64,000 bases of DNA, taken from Mycteria americana (Eukaryota; Chordata; Aves; Ciconiiformes; Ciconiidae). Made by a program: the position numbers and the translations under genes. Below the pieces are notes generated by a model that saw only the letters and a program-made list of their open reading frames with translations, had not been told where the DNA came from and searched no databases. Below are positions 11,915-25,782 of this stretch, piece after piece (positions within the stretch are counted from its first letter, which is position 1; each line of letters begins with the position of its first letter). The stretch is taken from positions 137,543,077-137,607,076 of the forward strand of contig NC_134365.1 in the NCBI RefSeq assembly GCF_035582795.1, read 5' to 3'.

Positions 11915-12693
11915 ATTGATTATGACACTTAAACCAAAGAGCTTATCAAATAATTGGACTCTCACCACTGATCTGCAATACGCCACATATTTATGACATA
12001 GAGGCAAGAGGTAACCGTACTACCACTCTATGAGTCGACAAAGTGGATTGACTGTAGTCATGGATTGGAGTGTGATGGGTGTGCTTGACCCCTTGACCAG
12101 ACTGGTGGTGGTTTTGTGCAGGCTCCGGAAGAGGTAAAGGCCTGAGCCATAGCCGGGCTGTGAACTCCTCTACTTTCAATTTGTTGTCTGAAAACCCACA
12201 AAGGAGCAGAGTGCCACAGTGAGCATCGATGCATATGAGCTTGGAACATGGATCATGCGATTAACACATGAATAGCGGGTAGCTTTTCCAAGACTCATTT
12301 ATCAAAGAACAAAGAAAGTTGTGGGTACAAGGAGTCTCATGCATACCTTTTCCATTGCATGTAATTTGACTACAAGCCAACCACTTTATCCCATAAATAT
12401 GACAGCCTAACTGAGCCTTCTTTGAGCTCTCCCTGCTAGGCAATGTGGCTGCATGGCAGTGATCTCCCCTTGAGCTGGGACGCCTCTCAAGGTTGCTCCT
12501 CGAGGCAGAAACACCTTTTACCAATGGCAGATCTTTGGTAAGTGACCGATATTGCCCATAACCCTGTAGTACAGTAAGTTTGATTTTGTCTTGATAATGT
12601 TGATTGCATGCTGAATTGATGCTAATGAAACATTACATAACCTTTGCAGGTACAATCCCTTAGACATAAACCGTTGACCAAGTCCTAGCCACA

Positions 12694-13257
12694 TGTCCTG
12701 GTTTCAGTTGAGATAGAGTTCATTTTCTTTATAGTGGCTGGTATGGGGCTATGTTTTGGATTTGTGCTGAAACCAGTGTTGATAATACAGAGATGTTTTA
12801 GTTGTTGCTGTACTAGTCAAGGACTTTTCAGCTTCCCGTGCTCTGCCAGGTGCAGAAGAAGCTGGGAGGGGACACAGCCAGGAGAGCTGATCCAAACTGA
12901 CCAAAGGGCTATTCCATACCATATGACGTCATGCTCAGTATATAAAGCTGGGGAAGAAGAAGGAAGGGGGGTCATTCAGAGTGATGGCATTTGTCTTCCC
13001 GAGTAACCATTATGCGTGACGGAGCTCTGCTTTCCTGGAGATGGCTGAACACCTGCCTGCCCATGGGAAGTAGCGAAGGAATTCCTTGCTTTGCTTTGCT
13101 TGCGTGCGCGGCTTTTGCTTTCCCTATTAAACTGTTTTTATCTCAACCCTCAAGTTTTCTTACTTTTGCTTTTCCGATTCTCTCCCCCATCCCACCGAGG
13201 GGGAGTGAGCGAGCGGCTGCGTGGTGCTTAGCTGCCGGCTGGGGCTAAACCACGACA
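12694..13257 (+). mobile_element. Solo LTR, avian ERV-L type, with 5-bp target site duplication
   Basis: This 564-bp LTR starts TGTCCTGGTTTCAG and ends in CCACGACA, so it has TG...CA ends. It is flanked on both sides by CCACA (12689-12693 and 13258-13262), a perfect 5-bp target site duplication. Internal signals are a palindromic CRE TGACGTCA (12924-12931), TATATAAA (12939-12946) and ATTAAA (13126-13131). The overall sequence matches an LTR family abundant in bird genomes, which I recall as ERV-L-like. There is no internal coding sequence, so it is a recombined solo copy. It lies inside the 3' region of the older ERV and is therefore younger. Confidence 0.92.
12924..12946 (+). promoter_or_regulatory. 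LTR core promoter: CRE and TATA box
   Basis: A perfect CRE/ATF palindrome TGACGTCA is followed 8 bases later by TATATAAA in the U3 region of the solo LTR. Such spacing is typical of an LTR promoter; activity is not shown. Confidence 0.6.
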
Positions 13258-13262
13258 CCACA

Positions 13263-13516
13263 CCTAGACTCCTCTTAGAGGAAGTTTAGAAATCAAGGGG
13301 GTCCACTCTGAACCTCGTGACTCAACAGGAGGGTCCTCCGTACCCTTTTGCATCCCCGGTCTCTCTGTGAATCATTCTAACCTGCGTGTAACTCAATTTT
13401 CCTTTGTATGTTTCTTCTATGCAGTAATTAATAGAGCGAACCTTGCCGTTGAACTTTGTTAAGTCGCGCTTTTACAACTTCATATTAAAACCACTTTTGC
13501 TAATACCTTTGACAGT
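13263..13516 (+). repeat. Probable 3' end of the host ERV (polypurine tract and LTR-like RU5)
   Basis: After the solo LTR the older element resumes. A purine run AAATCAAGGGGG (about 13291-13302) resembles a polypurine tract. The following 200 bases end with an ATTAAA poly(A)-like hexamer and TTGACA at about 13516. Boundaries are tentative because no matching 5' LTR was found. Confidence 0.4.
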
Positions 13517-16500
13517 GATTCTTTAAGCCACCTAAATCACCCATTTGCCACAGCTCCTTACACAGGACTATGTGGTCCTGCTCTCAGTGTTGTCAGGTTT
13601 GCTCTCTTCCCTTCTCTCACCGGCAGTCAACAACATGCAAAGCCCTGCCTCCAGTCTCTAGAATATATTAACTTTACAGCTGTTGTAATTTACTTGGCTC
13701 AGAGATCATCTATAAACTGCTGGAATAATCAGGCAACCCAACTGTTACATAGTAGCTTTATATATTTTAAATGTACACAAGACAACTATCACTTATATTT
13801 ACATTAAAGTATGTACAACTGTGGTACAACTTGCATATGGATCACTAAATGATACTTGCAGACCACAGTATTTTCTTGTAACCATGACTGCAGAAGAAGA
13901 GCGAAGGAACAAATTCCAGGGCAGCAAGGAGGAGCAGCAGGTACACGCTGACCATGGCAGGCCGGTCATGGCAGCACACTCTGCTCCCTTTGACCACCCG
14001 ACCCTGCGGGCTCTGCCGTGTTTCGCAGGTGAGGTGCTGCAGTGGAGAATTGGTGCCTCTCCCTGGTAATGGAGACGTCAGAACAATTCGAGTCCCTTCT
14101 TGGCCAGCTCCTCCTCAGTCAGTGCAGCGGGAACCGCTGCAGGGAAGAAGCCCTCTTCATTTCCTGCCCGTTCACCGCTCCTTCTGTCACAGCTCTCTAA
14201 GCATCTCGTTTCCTAAGTCTTCTGACCTGGTGAACCAGAGTAATGAAATTTTTGCGAAAGGCTGACTTAGCTCTGAGAACACCACTCACTGCACAGCACT
14301 GTGTGAGGTAGCAAAACTTATTACTAGACCTTTCAAGGAATCAGGGCACAAACTACGGGTCACCAAGACCCAAGGGTATTTTTTCATTAGCTGCAAAAGG
14401 CTTCAGATCCAACTGTCACAACCAATTCCCTCTGAAGGGGGCCATAAGGCCAGCTGACCTGAGATGGAGCTGGAGCGGAGCATGAATGGGGTGTGCACAG
14501 CTACAGCAGCTGTTGTCACACCTTGCAAACTGGATGATTTTTAGCTGGGAAACTTTTCCAAGAAAGAAGGAGGTAATGTTGGATGTTTGATAGGCTGTCC
14601 AAACGGATGCAGTCCAAAATAGAAAAAGCAAAGGAAACAAAAGAACATTTTTTATTCCTTCTTCTAGCTTCTAGGGGGGGGAAATTGCACCTCTGAAGTC
14701 AAAAGAGCACTAGAGACCCTTTTACATTGTCTATTCCAGTTCAGCTGGCACAGATAAAAGAAATTATGTATTAAGCTCCGCTTCACCCCCTCTGATTCCA
14801 CAAACACGAACATCCACTAAGGGGCAAAAGTAATATGTGGGCAAAGGTAATATGTGTAAAATTGTGGCTTGGCAGCACATCACAAGAGTGTGGAATTGGG
14901 TCTACCCTTCCATCTGTTGCAGGTCGCTTTGAATGACAGAAAGATCTGGCAGACAAAACCATAGCACAACAGATTTGTCTCTCACTTCTTTCCAGCACCT
15001 CCAGAGATATCGATATGGCAAATAATCAAGATAACAAGCAATAAATACCCCAAATATTTATCCTGCAGTTATACGAAGGATTCTTGCTCACTGCTGTTTC
15101 TCCTGTCCTAGTTTCCTGCATATTGTACTGGATGATATCCTAATTTCCTGCTGATAATAATAATTCGCTACTAAAGTGTAGATTAAAAATTATATTTAAA
15201 TAAAATTTCTGATATCTAGGACACTAAAATAATCTTTCAGGAATGCAGAGAGCTTTGCATAACTACTGAAAAATCCAAAAGATTAACAAGTTCTGAAAGA
15301 CAATTTAGAAATAGTAATAGAATTTGTGCCTAGAGAGATTCAAGAAAAGATTCTGCAAAGACAGGAAGGATAGATGCAGAGCATCTAATAAGCGTTTCAC
15401 TCATGGCACATGAGTGATGAGCTACCCTGAAAGGCTTGGGCATTTTGGAAGGTGGTACCAGAGCAGGTGTCATGATGAAATTTATTTCTCATCTTGGGCT
15501 CTCACAAAGTGTCTTAGAAGTGTGCCTTCCAAGCGTTACTTAATTAATCTAATGGGAATTTCAGGCTTTGTGATCTACTTCAAGAGGTATAATAAGGCAT
15601 CTCTTAACAAGGTTTGAGGAAGATTGGATTATCATAGGAATTGAAATTTCCTTGGCATAAGCAGTAAGTCATAATTTTATGCAGGGTGCTATAAATCTTA
15701 AATACAAGCATGTCCCCACTGAAAAATGCCCTTGAATCTCTCAGCGCAACTGGTGTTTAGTGTTTTCCTTACGAAAACTGCCATGCAAGCAAGTTACTGG
15801 AAGGTAACCTGGAGCGTGAGTTTGCAGTGCTCTGATACAACAGGGCATACGCATGCTCTGTCTCCACGGTTAAGTGTGAGGTTGGCTGACCCCGGGGCGA
15901 GAAGACCAGGGTACCTCGTGTTTATAGCCAGGCCTGTTGGGCAAAGAACTTGTACGAGGGCTGGTGTCATGACGTCAATACCTGACTGTTGCTGCATTTG
16001 CAGCTCCCCGTGGAAAGGCTGCTAGGCACTTCTGTAGGCACTGACAGAATCAGGTCTTGGAGCTTCCTTTGGAAAATGCTGGAACACGCTAGTACCGGTT
16101 AGGATCTACGCCTACGTCAGGTTGCCAGGAGGCGGGTATGCCACCACCAGCTGCAGGCAGACTAGAGGCATTGCGAGACAAAACAATTACCACAGTTTTA
16201 TGGAAGTGTTCTAAAAATCCCAACTTTGTGCAAAATACAATACTGGAATGAGACACCAGAAAAGGCTAGGGATACAGAGTGGTAACAAGCTTGTGACAGC
16301 TGATAGACTGGTACCCCATCAAGCATGACTACTGTTCCCCTGCCCTTTAACCGCTATCAGGGACATGTATTCACCAAAGCACTGCTGAAAAGAAGTTTGA
16401 AACCTATGATCCAACTCTTCAGCCTTGGTGGCATCAACACCAAGGATTAGAATGGACTTCAGTGGTACAAATGGGAGCTGCCTCGGGATGCCTCAGGGTG

Positions 16501-19500
16501 GTCCGTTACCAATACCTGTGACTAAAAATATTCCCTTTAAGGTGAGAATTTACCATTAACAAACACTCATCACAGGAATGACTCATCATGTACATGGCTC
16601 AAATGACAGTTAAAAATTGCAGTTTGAGAACTTTTAACTTTACATCTCTAAATCCACACCACCCTGACTAAATTCAGCCTTTCACCTTTTGTGGAAAAGT
16701 GCCCTGACAAGACCCTGCACAGCCAACTTAGAAAATAAAAGGATCTGAGAGCGCCAAACGCAAACAGATCTGCTGATGTGGTGCTCTGCATCTCTGCCCT
16801 TCAAATGCTGCCAGAGAAATACAAGAGCAACCATCAGTAGACAAGGACCATTCAGATACACCCCCACACTCACATGCCTCTCTTCAGTATTCAAGACAGA
16901 CCCAAGTTTCTCCACTTTGGAAGATGCTGAAGGCTATATTCAATCCAAAACAGCGTCTAACTCCCTGTATCTTTCTGTAAGAGTCTAACGGGTTCTCACA
17001 GTATCCTTGAAGCTGATGGACCATTCACCCCCAAAGCGAGTTAGAGGTGGTGCTGTGCTCTGCCATGCATCCAGCTCATAATCACTGCAGCACACAGGGA
17101 GAAGATGAACTTTGTTTGTCATGGGGACTATAGTTTAAACTGACTGACAAGACTGATAAATGCTTAATCAAAAAGACTGCTTTATAAAGGAGCTGTCAAG
17201 GTTTCCTACAACTCGACATTTGGAAGCATGAAAATTAACATTAGCTTTTTGTTTCATGTTGGTATAAAGCCAAACCCTTCCCTGATACCTGTGGAGATGT
17301 AGCTCTTGTGGTAACAGTGCCTATGAAAGCACAGAACCAGTTTTTTTCTGGTGTTTGCATTTTGTCTATACCGCAACAATTTTAATCATAAAATTCACTG
17401 CAGTGAGAAGCAAAATCTAAAACCAAAGAATTTCTGTCTTTAGTCAAGTGCCTTTGCTTTTGTTTGGAAATTATGTTCAGACCCACCTTAACGTACTCCA
17501 TATGCTGCCAAGAGCTATGTTCAGATGAGAAGCTGATCCTGCACTCATAGAAGTCAGCATAACAATTACGCACATTCAAATAATGTAATGAAAAGGATTT
17601 AAATGTTTAGCAGGAGTGAAATCAGTGTGATTCCCTCTTTTCAATGAACAGGGTTCAGCCAAGGCTAGGTAAGGCACAGCTCTAGCTCACTGCAGTGCCC
17701 ATGCTGGAGGTAACGGCAGGGGCTGCTGTGCTTTGAGAAGTGTCTTGACATTTTGACTCTGAAAAAGAGAGTAGGGTAACCCTGTTTTTTTCAGTGAAAG
17801 TAATGCTGGCCTGTGTGGCCAGTCACTTTTGCAAACTTCAGCCTTCCTCTTGGATTTCTCCATCACTTTTTTTCAGTTGTTTTCCTGACCATTTCCCCAG
17901 GCACACTAGCGTGGCCTGCTTTTCTGAAAAAACATCTTGCACTGCTTGAGAAGACTCCACTCATCCTTCTCCAAAGTTTTCTTTGAAGCCGTGTTTTCAC
18001 ATGACATCTAGAAGAAATCTGCTAAGAAGTCGGTGCTGCTGGAAAGAGCCAAGGGGAACTGTTTTACAGGGACTTTCCATCACCTCTGTGCTTGTACACC
18101 CAGCGTGCTCGCAGCTGGCCCTCTGATCTCCCCTCCCGATCACGGATCGGCAGGTCACCGGTTTTGATGTTCGTGACCTATACCTGCTTGTATGCATACG
18201 CTATACATAAAGCAGCAAGACCCCGCTACAGAAAGCAAAGAGAAGATAACACATTTAATTAATAAGGGTACATTATAGGGTCTTACGGTATTAGTGAGTG
18301 TTGGTTCAGCTCCCGCTGTTTGCAGTAAAAGAAGGCTTGCTGTGTGAGCAGCAGAGCGGCACAGGTTTGTGCAGGTGGATGTACGCTTTTATAGAGTTGC
18401 CTTTGTGCTTTCTTATGTGGAGCTGAAAAAAGTCTTAGGTGCATCGGTAGGGTTCAGGAGGCTTTTTAAGATTGATCTGCCACTACAGCCTTGGACTCAG
18501 ACAGGCTTGTTAATGGGCTACGTTAAATGAGATTAGATTGAATGAATAGGAGGCATTTCCTTTCCATAGGAAACATTTTATCTCCACCGTCGGAAATGTT
18601 TCAGCTCAAATTTCTCAACTGCTGACACACCACAACTCAGTTGTAGCGACGTTTCAGTCGGTCCTTCCTGCATAAACTCATTTTTGTTCCTGGAAAAGTT
18701 CTATGTATCGGGCAGACTTTGGAGAACCCATGGCAGGAAGTTATCCTGGGCTGGCAAGCCAGCAGGGAGAGCACATTTTTCTGTCAGCAAACATTTGTTT
18801 CTTTCCCCCAATACCATATGCTGTATTTCCTTTTTCAGTGCAAGAGAATGTATTTGTAGATCCTCTGCCTTAATTTGAATTTTATAGTACTTTCTAAGAT
18901 CTGTTTGTGTGACTGTACAGCGACTTCTTATCGGTTCTGTTCCCTTCTTACATGAAAGCTGCAGTTCCAAGTTTACTGAAGTCTCTCTTGGAGTTTTAAC
19001 AAATTCAGGAACAGTTACTACTAATAAATTCAAACTGATAATAAAGGAAATAATAATCTACCTAAATCAAAGGCCAATATTCTCTGCTCCAGCAGGACTA
19101 GCAGGCAGTTGAGGTTACACAATATTTTGCAGGACTGTGCCTTACATTAAAAGGGGGTGGGGAAAGCATAAATATCGGTTCTAAATCATATTAATTAAAC
19201 TGAATTGATTAAGTGGCCTGGAGGACCCTAGAGTAACTCCCAGTAAAAATATCCTTAGCCACACTTGACCAGCTCTGAATGAGAGTGCAGCTAATCCTTC
19301 TAATATAAATATAATATGGGAAAAGAAGCTTCATTAGCTCCATTGCCTGGTAAGGGTCTCCTTTAAACCTGTGGCAGAAAACTTAATAAAACCCAATAAC
19401 CTGAGGAGCTACTAGGTAGAGATTTGAAGTATTTTCTTAATGAATATCTTAATAAACCCCTACGTCTGTGGTAGGAAACATCGCAGAAGTCTGTTTTCCC

Positions 19501-22500
19501 AGTAGAGAGCCTGCAAGATCTCCCATGCAAATGGAAATAAATGTGAACTGGTAATTAATGTTAACATTGGACACCGTGCAGCAGAAACAAAGAAAAGCAC
19601 GGAAAAGTGGGCAGAGACAGAAGTTCTGTTCTGGAACATTTCTACTACCTGCAAGTAATGTAAGGCAGCATAAGGCAATTCTTTCTACGTATTGTATGAC
19701 AAAGCTGTTCAAGAATTGCTAATGCACGCTACCATACAAAGGTACAAAACTTTCCTAAGGTTAATCAATAGCCAATTTAGTATCATTTTAGAAGATAAGA
19801 TCTGGCATTAATATCAAATCCCCCATTTACGCTTTAAAGCTATTCAGATAATTTCTCATACTCCAGGATTTTTGAAAATATCAGTAGGCATCTAGATTTC
19901 TTCAAAAATACCAGTCTTAAAAGCTATGCAAAGATACTTAATTATTTCTTTACTCTTTCATGTGCACAATTCATGAGATCACTGATGTGCCAGCACAATT
20001 TGTACTAGCTTTGTCTGCCTGAGCAGAGAGAAACCAGACTGCAGACGTGTAGAATTTGCAATCTCCAGGCACTTCATCACGTGCAGTTCTACAAGAGATC
20101 TTGCAACACTTTTCTGAACGCTACAGGTTTTCCAAGGCGTACCAGGGACTTTCCAATTTGTGCAAAGTGCCACATTAAAAAAAAAGGGAGATTATTGTAC
20201 CCCATACCTTTTCACGTCAAATTCACCACGAAAGGTCTGAGTTTTGATGCCCATATTGTCTGAAAATACCTACTCAAATGCAGTATTCTTCTTATTTCAT
20301 GGTGTTTATTATTATAATACACCGATCATTTCCACGAAAATGCAATATAAGAAGTAGTTTTGTGTAATAATATATAACAGAACTGTAACCAACAGGATGG
20401 AAAAAGAAATTCAAGCTTTAAATGAGAGAGAAACTGAGAGAAAAACATGTAAAGAGAACTCCTCCAATAAACAGTCCTTTGTCAGTTACCTATACTGTTT
20501 AAGCTTTACATAATATTAGTAGTAGTAAGTCAAACATGGAACAAAGCGTGAGCAGCAATATAAATCTGAATCAAATAATGCCAAGCAGAATAAACTGAAG
20601 TATGAAGGACTCAAACAAATAGCATCTGTTAGTATGACATTCTGCCTCCTGCAACACTCTTACATGCCCAATGTCTGCGTCCAGCTTGCAACGTTTTTTG
20701 TAATAAGGATAGGAACGATGTTAAAGGCTTGGCGGAATGGATTGCTGGCCTCAAGTGCAATAATGCACAACAAGAGCAGCGTCTCCTTCAAGCTGCGAGC
20801 TGCATTTGATTCTTGGAGGGCCAAACCTGTTGTGTAACAGATGTTCAAAGTGGTATGGATGTCAAAGCAAAGACCACTCACAGTTTCTTTCCAGTGAGCC
20901 AGACACAAAGCCCACTGATGCCAACGTAGCACAGGAGAGCTTCCATAACATGCCTCTGTATTTTTCCTTTAATTAATCAACCTAATGCAGCTGAGTTTCA
21001 CAGCCAATAATTGTTAGGCACATTCAATTATTCTAACGCAATTGCTCTGAGCCTTTTGTTTTTACAGGCGACACCGACAGCAGCTTTTCATCGCGCTCTC
21101 TGGCTGTGGCCTCCGCTGTCCCCTGCTCCATCCGCAGCCCCCTCGCGCTCCATCTGCGTCTCCATTGCTGCTGCACGTCGGTGGTGGCAGAAATGGGAGT
21201 ACTAAAAATTTAAAAAACCTCTGCCAGTCCTTAGGGTCTGCACATCTGTTGTCAGTCCAGTGTTGCCAACAGGAGCAAACTGGATCCAGGATGAGGATTC
21301 TCAGCAGGAAAAGAGAATTCCTGGGGTTTTTTGGTGACGCTGCCTCTGCCGTTGTCTGTTTCGTCACTGGAAGATAACCCTTTCTAATGCTTGAAAATTA
21401 ACAAAAAAGAAAGTGAATAAAAATGCTTGTGAAATTTGAGATTTTTTCTAACTAAAAAGCAACAAAAGCCTTCTTATTTTGTCTATCATGCTTTATTAGC
21501 GGTAGGCTTTGTGTAATTCAATATTAGTCTTTTGACAGAATGTTCAGTTTGAGTCCATATTTCTACAGAGGCCATTCATGAGCATTTTTAAAAGCATGGT
21601 GTATAAACTTAGAAAATATATCCAAAGGCAAAGAAAAAACTCCAAATGAGAAGACATGCTTTCACTTTTTTACTTTTTTCTTCTAAATTTCCTTCTAAAT
21701 ATTATTTCAAGGGAGCTGAAGCATTAACATTTATGCAAATTTTCATTTGATAAGGAAATTACTTTTCAGTGGTTTTCATACCAGATTACACAGCCTCTGG
21801 AAAAGAGAAAGCAAAGCATGTTTCAAGTAAAATAAACTGCATTGCCTCTGTACGCAGCAATTCAAGACATTTGCATTCTATACAGATGGCTGAATGCATA
21901 CATACATTACTTTACAAAGCAATAAGTAATATTCATAGGAGATATTAAATTTACACAAGCTTTATGAAATACGTACAGTCTTGTAGTTCATAACTAAGCT
22001 TTTGCATACATGCACTTGGAAACTGATATGAAGTGGGTTGTGTCTTCAGCTGTCTTCAGAGTGCACTGCTCGTAAAGCCAGCCTATGATATGTAACTGCT
22101 TCTCTCTGCCATAGTTTTTATAAAAAGCAAATACTGTGTGGTGTCTTTAAGGTATTTTTTAAGTGCATGTCATGGTAATGGATCGCCATCCTGAATCGAT
22201 TCGTGGCTTGTTCTAGACTGCCAGCAACTGGTCCCGAACGCACATTCACGACAATTAGAAGCACACAATGGTTATTCCTCCAGGAGCAACCAACTGAACT
22301 GGAAATGTCCTTCTGGAGTTCAGTGCTAACCTACCATTCATAGTGCTCTGCTTCTTGGAAATGAGATGGGTTCCTCTTGGAGACTCCTAACCACTGAGTG
22401 AGGGAAGTCGTTTACAGCTGTAAAATGAGAGTTTTTTTCAACCTAGACTCAATCCCTCAGATTGTACAGCACAGCTTACCTCTCCCCTGAAATGCAGCAC

Positions 22501-25500
22501 AACACTTACAGGAAGAAACACACCCAACTTTCCCAAAGAGCACCACATTTCCTTCTGGACATCAATAAATTTTGTTGTTCCTACAGGTTGCCCTTTTCAT
22601 GGCAGATATAATATTAGTGTGTCGGACCAAAGGCCATGACTAGCCATTGCTCTTGCTCTTCACCTTCAACCTCTAGTATAGATAGCAAAAGTGTAAGCAC
22701 TGTAGGCATGAGATTGGCCTGAGAATTTTCTGGATTTGCTATTATCTTCTCCTGAATGAGACTATGGCAATAAGACATTTTTCTTCTGAGTTTTCCTGCT
22801 ATTCAGTCTGCTACATGAGTAACCACATGGCACAGGGGAGGCAGGCCACTGCTCTGTTAGACTTGTGGTCTAAAAAAGCCTGAGTGAGATGTCTAGTCAT
22901 CCCAAAGGATGACTGTGGCCATTAGCAGTGCATTCACAGCAGGTTCCCTCTATCATGCCAGCAGGGAGATAGACAACCCCAGAGGGCCAGTCAAATGAGC
23001 AAACGCCCGAACCACTATCTGAAGAGGTCTCCTATGTGCCTCATTAAGGTGACTTATGAGGAGTAAAAGCCCCTTTCTCATGGTTAAACCATCTTAACAG
23101 CCTGCCTAATGTGGCATCAGATGGTGGTGAAAGGGCTGCAGGCAGCAGTTAGTAAGAACGGAAGAATGGGGCATCATGCGTGCCCTTCTGCTGGCCAGCG
23201 TGGAGGCAGGGCAGGCCAGTGAGGGGCCCTGGGCTGAGACCCAGGAGAGGTGTGGTGGGACTTGGCTGTATAGACATCAGGTTAGGCATCTAGCCTATGC
23301 TGGTCATCTAGAGTTGGTCTGGGTGATGAGAGATGGGGCGCTGCGTCTCATGCAAGGGGAGGTGTCCGAAACAGGAGGTCTGATGTGCACTGGATGTGTC
23401 TGTCCATCTCCATGGACGGTGGAGAGAAGATGGCAGCTCGCTGAGGATGGGTGCCTGATTTCTCAGGGCAACAGGTAGGAGAGAGGCACTCCACCCCCGG
23501 GGACTACGCTCAACTGTGTTGCTGACCTCCAGGGCCAGTAGGCCATCCATTTCTACCTGCTTTGGCTTGGTTTTAGGCCAGTCGTAAAACACAGATAGAA
23601 ACATCACTTTTTTTTTTTTGGCAAAATTCCTTCAACCCTTTGGACAAGAAAACTTGTTCGATGGGCAGGAGTTATAATCGTCGTTCTCCGCCTCACGGTG
23701 CAGAGACTGGTGTCAAACCCACCTCCTGCTAAAAAGCAGCTGCTGGGAGATGGAGGTGTGAACAGCAATAATGCGCTGTCTGACTCCGGAGCTGGAAGTG
23801 CTGACACAAAGCCCAGGCCCATCCACTTCAAAGCAACATACTGGATGGACCTAAGGGACTGACTTGCCTTGAAAACACAAAGCAGCTCTTACAAAGAGAT
23901 GTTTAGCATAAGGCAGGCATTTTACCATTAAGTGTAATTAATTTACATTAAGATAGATTAAATCCTTTATTTCAAAAGAATTCTGTGATCAATTCTCTTT
24001 AATTCATATCCACTTATGGTAAAATAGTGAAACTAATCACAGAAATCATTTGAAGTAGCTAATTCCATAAACAAGCAATTAAGCACTTTTAAAATGAGTT
24101 TTGGATGTGATTTTAATATAAAATTAGATACAGTCTTCACTGATAATCTTAGCATTGAGCAGAGTGCTATTCAGTCTCTGTTCTTAAAAGATTTTACAGT
24201 TGCAGTGATCAATTGTCATGAAGTGCAAGGCAGACACATAAATACTTGTCCGTTCACCTCGCAGTGATGGACTTGCCAATGGAGGACTCTTTCATCCCTT
24301 TCGTGGTATGACCTACCCAGACGCCCTACCTGGGTGAGGACTCATGGGTTAAGTGTGAATCCGAATCCCACTCCACCAATTTCAGGGTGCTGAGCCTCCA
24401 AGGTGGCCTGTGCAATTAAACTTTGGGCTTCCCAAGGAAACTATTACAGAGGAGAAATAAGTTATAGGAGATCTGTAAGTTGGACCCAAGTTAGCTGCAC
24501 TTGGAGCGCCTAAAGCGTGATTTGGAGACGAGTAGCCCCTCTCCTTCCGGGGGTCCGGCAGGATGCTGTGCCCACCTCCCGCATATCCCAGCACTCCTCT
24601 CACCTAGCCACTTACAGCCCCAGCTGCAGGCAGGATGAGTAGGGGCAAAACCCTGCCAGCTCTTTTGGGAAGAGAGAGGGGCTGGGCACAAGGTGATCCT
24701 CCCAGAAGAGATGTGCGGGCACGCAGCTGGCACGGGGCTGCTGGCTTTGGGGGAGCAGCCCGGCTGCGCTCTGTGCACGTGAGCTGTGCGGCCCAGGTGC
24801 AGGAAGCGCTGTGCGCCAGGGAGGGCTGCCGCAAGAGCAGCTGGTCCAGCTCACCTCCCGCCGTGGAGACCCAGCTGCAGGCTGGCTGAGCTCTCTGGGG
24901 AGGGGTGTCTGTAGCTACCCAAGCTAAAACACATTTCACAGCCCAACGACAACTTTTCCGTTCCCAAATAAGTATCAATTTACAGAAGACCCAAATCAGC
25001 TATCTCTTTACAGGCATGTTTTTCAGGCTTGAAAGATAGTAACGTGTGTAAAGATGGTGTCGTAAAAATGAAAAAAAAATTTCAAAAGAAGAAAGGATAG
25101 TACAAATATTTCAGTAAAGGTGCAGAAAACTTTCAGTTTTTAATAATGCCATCTAACTATTTCCTTGCTTCCTTGAACTGCTGCCTTCTTCTTCTTGGGA
25201 AGGGCAATATAAGAGATCTCTAATGATTTATTGTGAATGGTACAGGCCCATCGCCTGCTGTGTTTTCCCAGGATGGAGAGGATAAGCTATCCCGTTATCA
25301 TCGTGGTGTCTAGCACTAACACTGAGCCACACAGCTAACATTCAGGGGATTGCTTACTCCTCAGATGAGCAGCACTGAACTTCTTGCCTTTAAAGAAGGC
25401 TGAAAGACATTTTTTTTTCCCAACTGAATAAACACAGATGGTTTTCTGTTGTTAAAAAAAAAAGTATTTTGTCAGAAAAATGAGCAAGAAGGTATATTAT

Positions 25501-25727
25501 TTCTGCCAAAGCATGCACAAAACTGTAATCTTTCTGGTTTTTAACTATAACATTCATTCCATATAAATCAAGGTAATTGGGAGAATCAGGATTACACATA
25601 TCAATAACAGATTTCCTGTTTTCTTGTTAGGTAAATAGAGGCTCTTCAAATTATTTTTTTTGTTGCTTGTTTAAAACAAAGAAAAATTCATTATGTTATA
25701 TATTATTTGGTGGGTTTTTTTCCAATA

Positions 25728-25782
25728 AAATAAATATTTGTGTTCAACAGATATTTCTATAAATAAATATTTGTGTTCAACA
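25728..25782. repeat. 22-bp direct repeat
   Basis: An AAATAAATATTTG...TTCAACA unit of 22 bases occurs exactly twice (25728-25749 and 25761-25782), separated by 11 bases. Confidence 0.9.

Larger units (their letters stand above)
8260..13516 (+). mobile_element. Decayed endogenous retrovirus (gag-pro-RT stub-env), pol mostly deleted
   Basis: This plus-strand provirus remnant has, in retroviral order, a gag-like region (8275-9902), an aspartic protease with D-T-G-A (10025-10036), a short start of reverse transcriptase (about 10485-10620) and env (about 10612-11914). The 3' part follows, with a purine tract near 13289-13303 (AATCAAGGGGG) and a U5-like end containing ATTAAA near 13485 and ending about 13516. 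Every gene carries stops or frameshifts. RNase H and integrase are absent: sequence passes from the first RT block straight into env. I could not find a 5' LTR, so the 5' boundary is set just before the gag ATG. A second, unrelated LTR is inserted at 12694-13257. The lineage looks avian; the coiled-coil gag makes the chicken ENS-1/ERNI-type family a candidate relative, which I cannot confirm. Confidence 0.75.

Noticed and set aside
24382..24978. Several overlapping open frames in both directions
   Set aside because: They follow a GC-rich patch with few stops; no domain, start context or splice signals.
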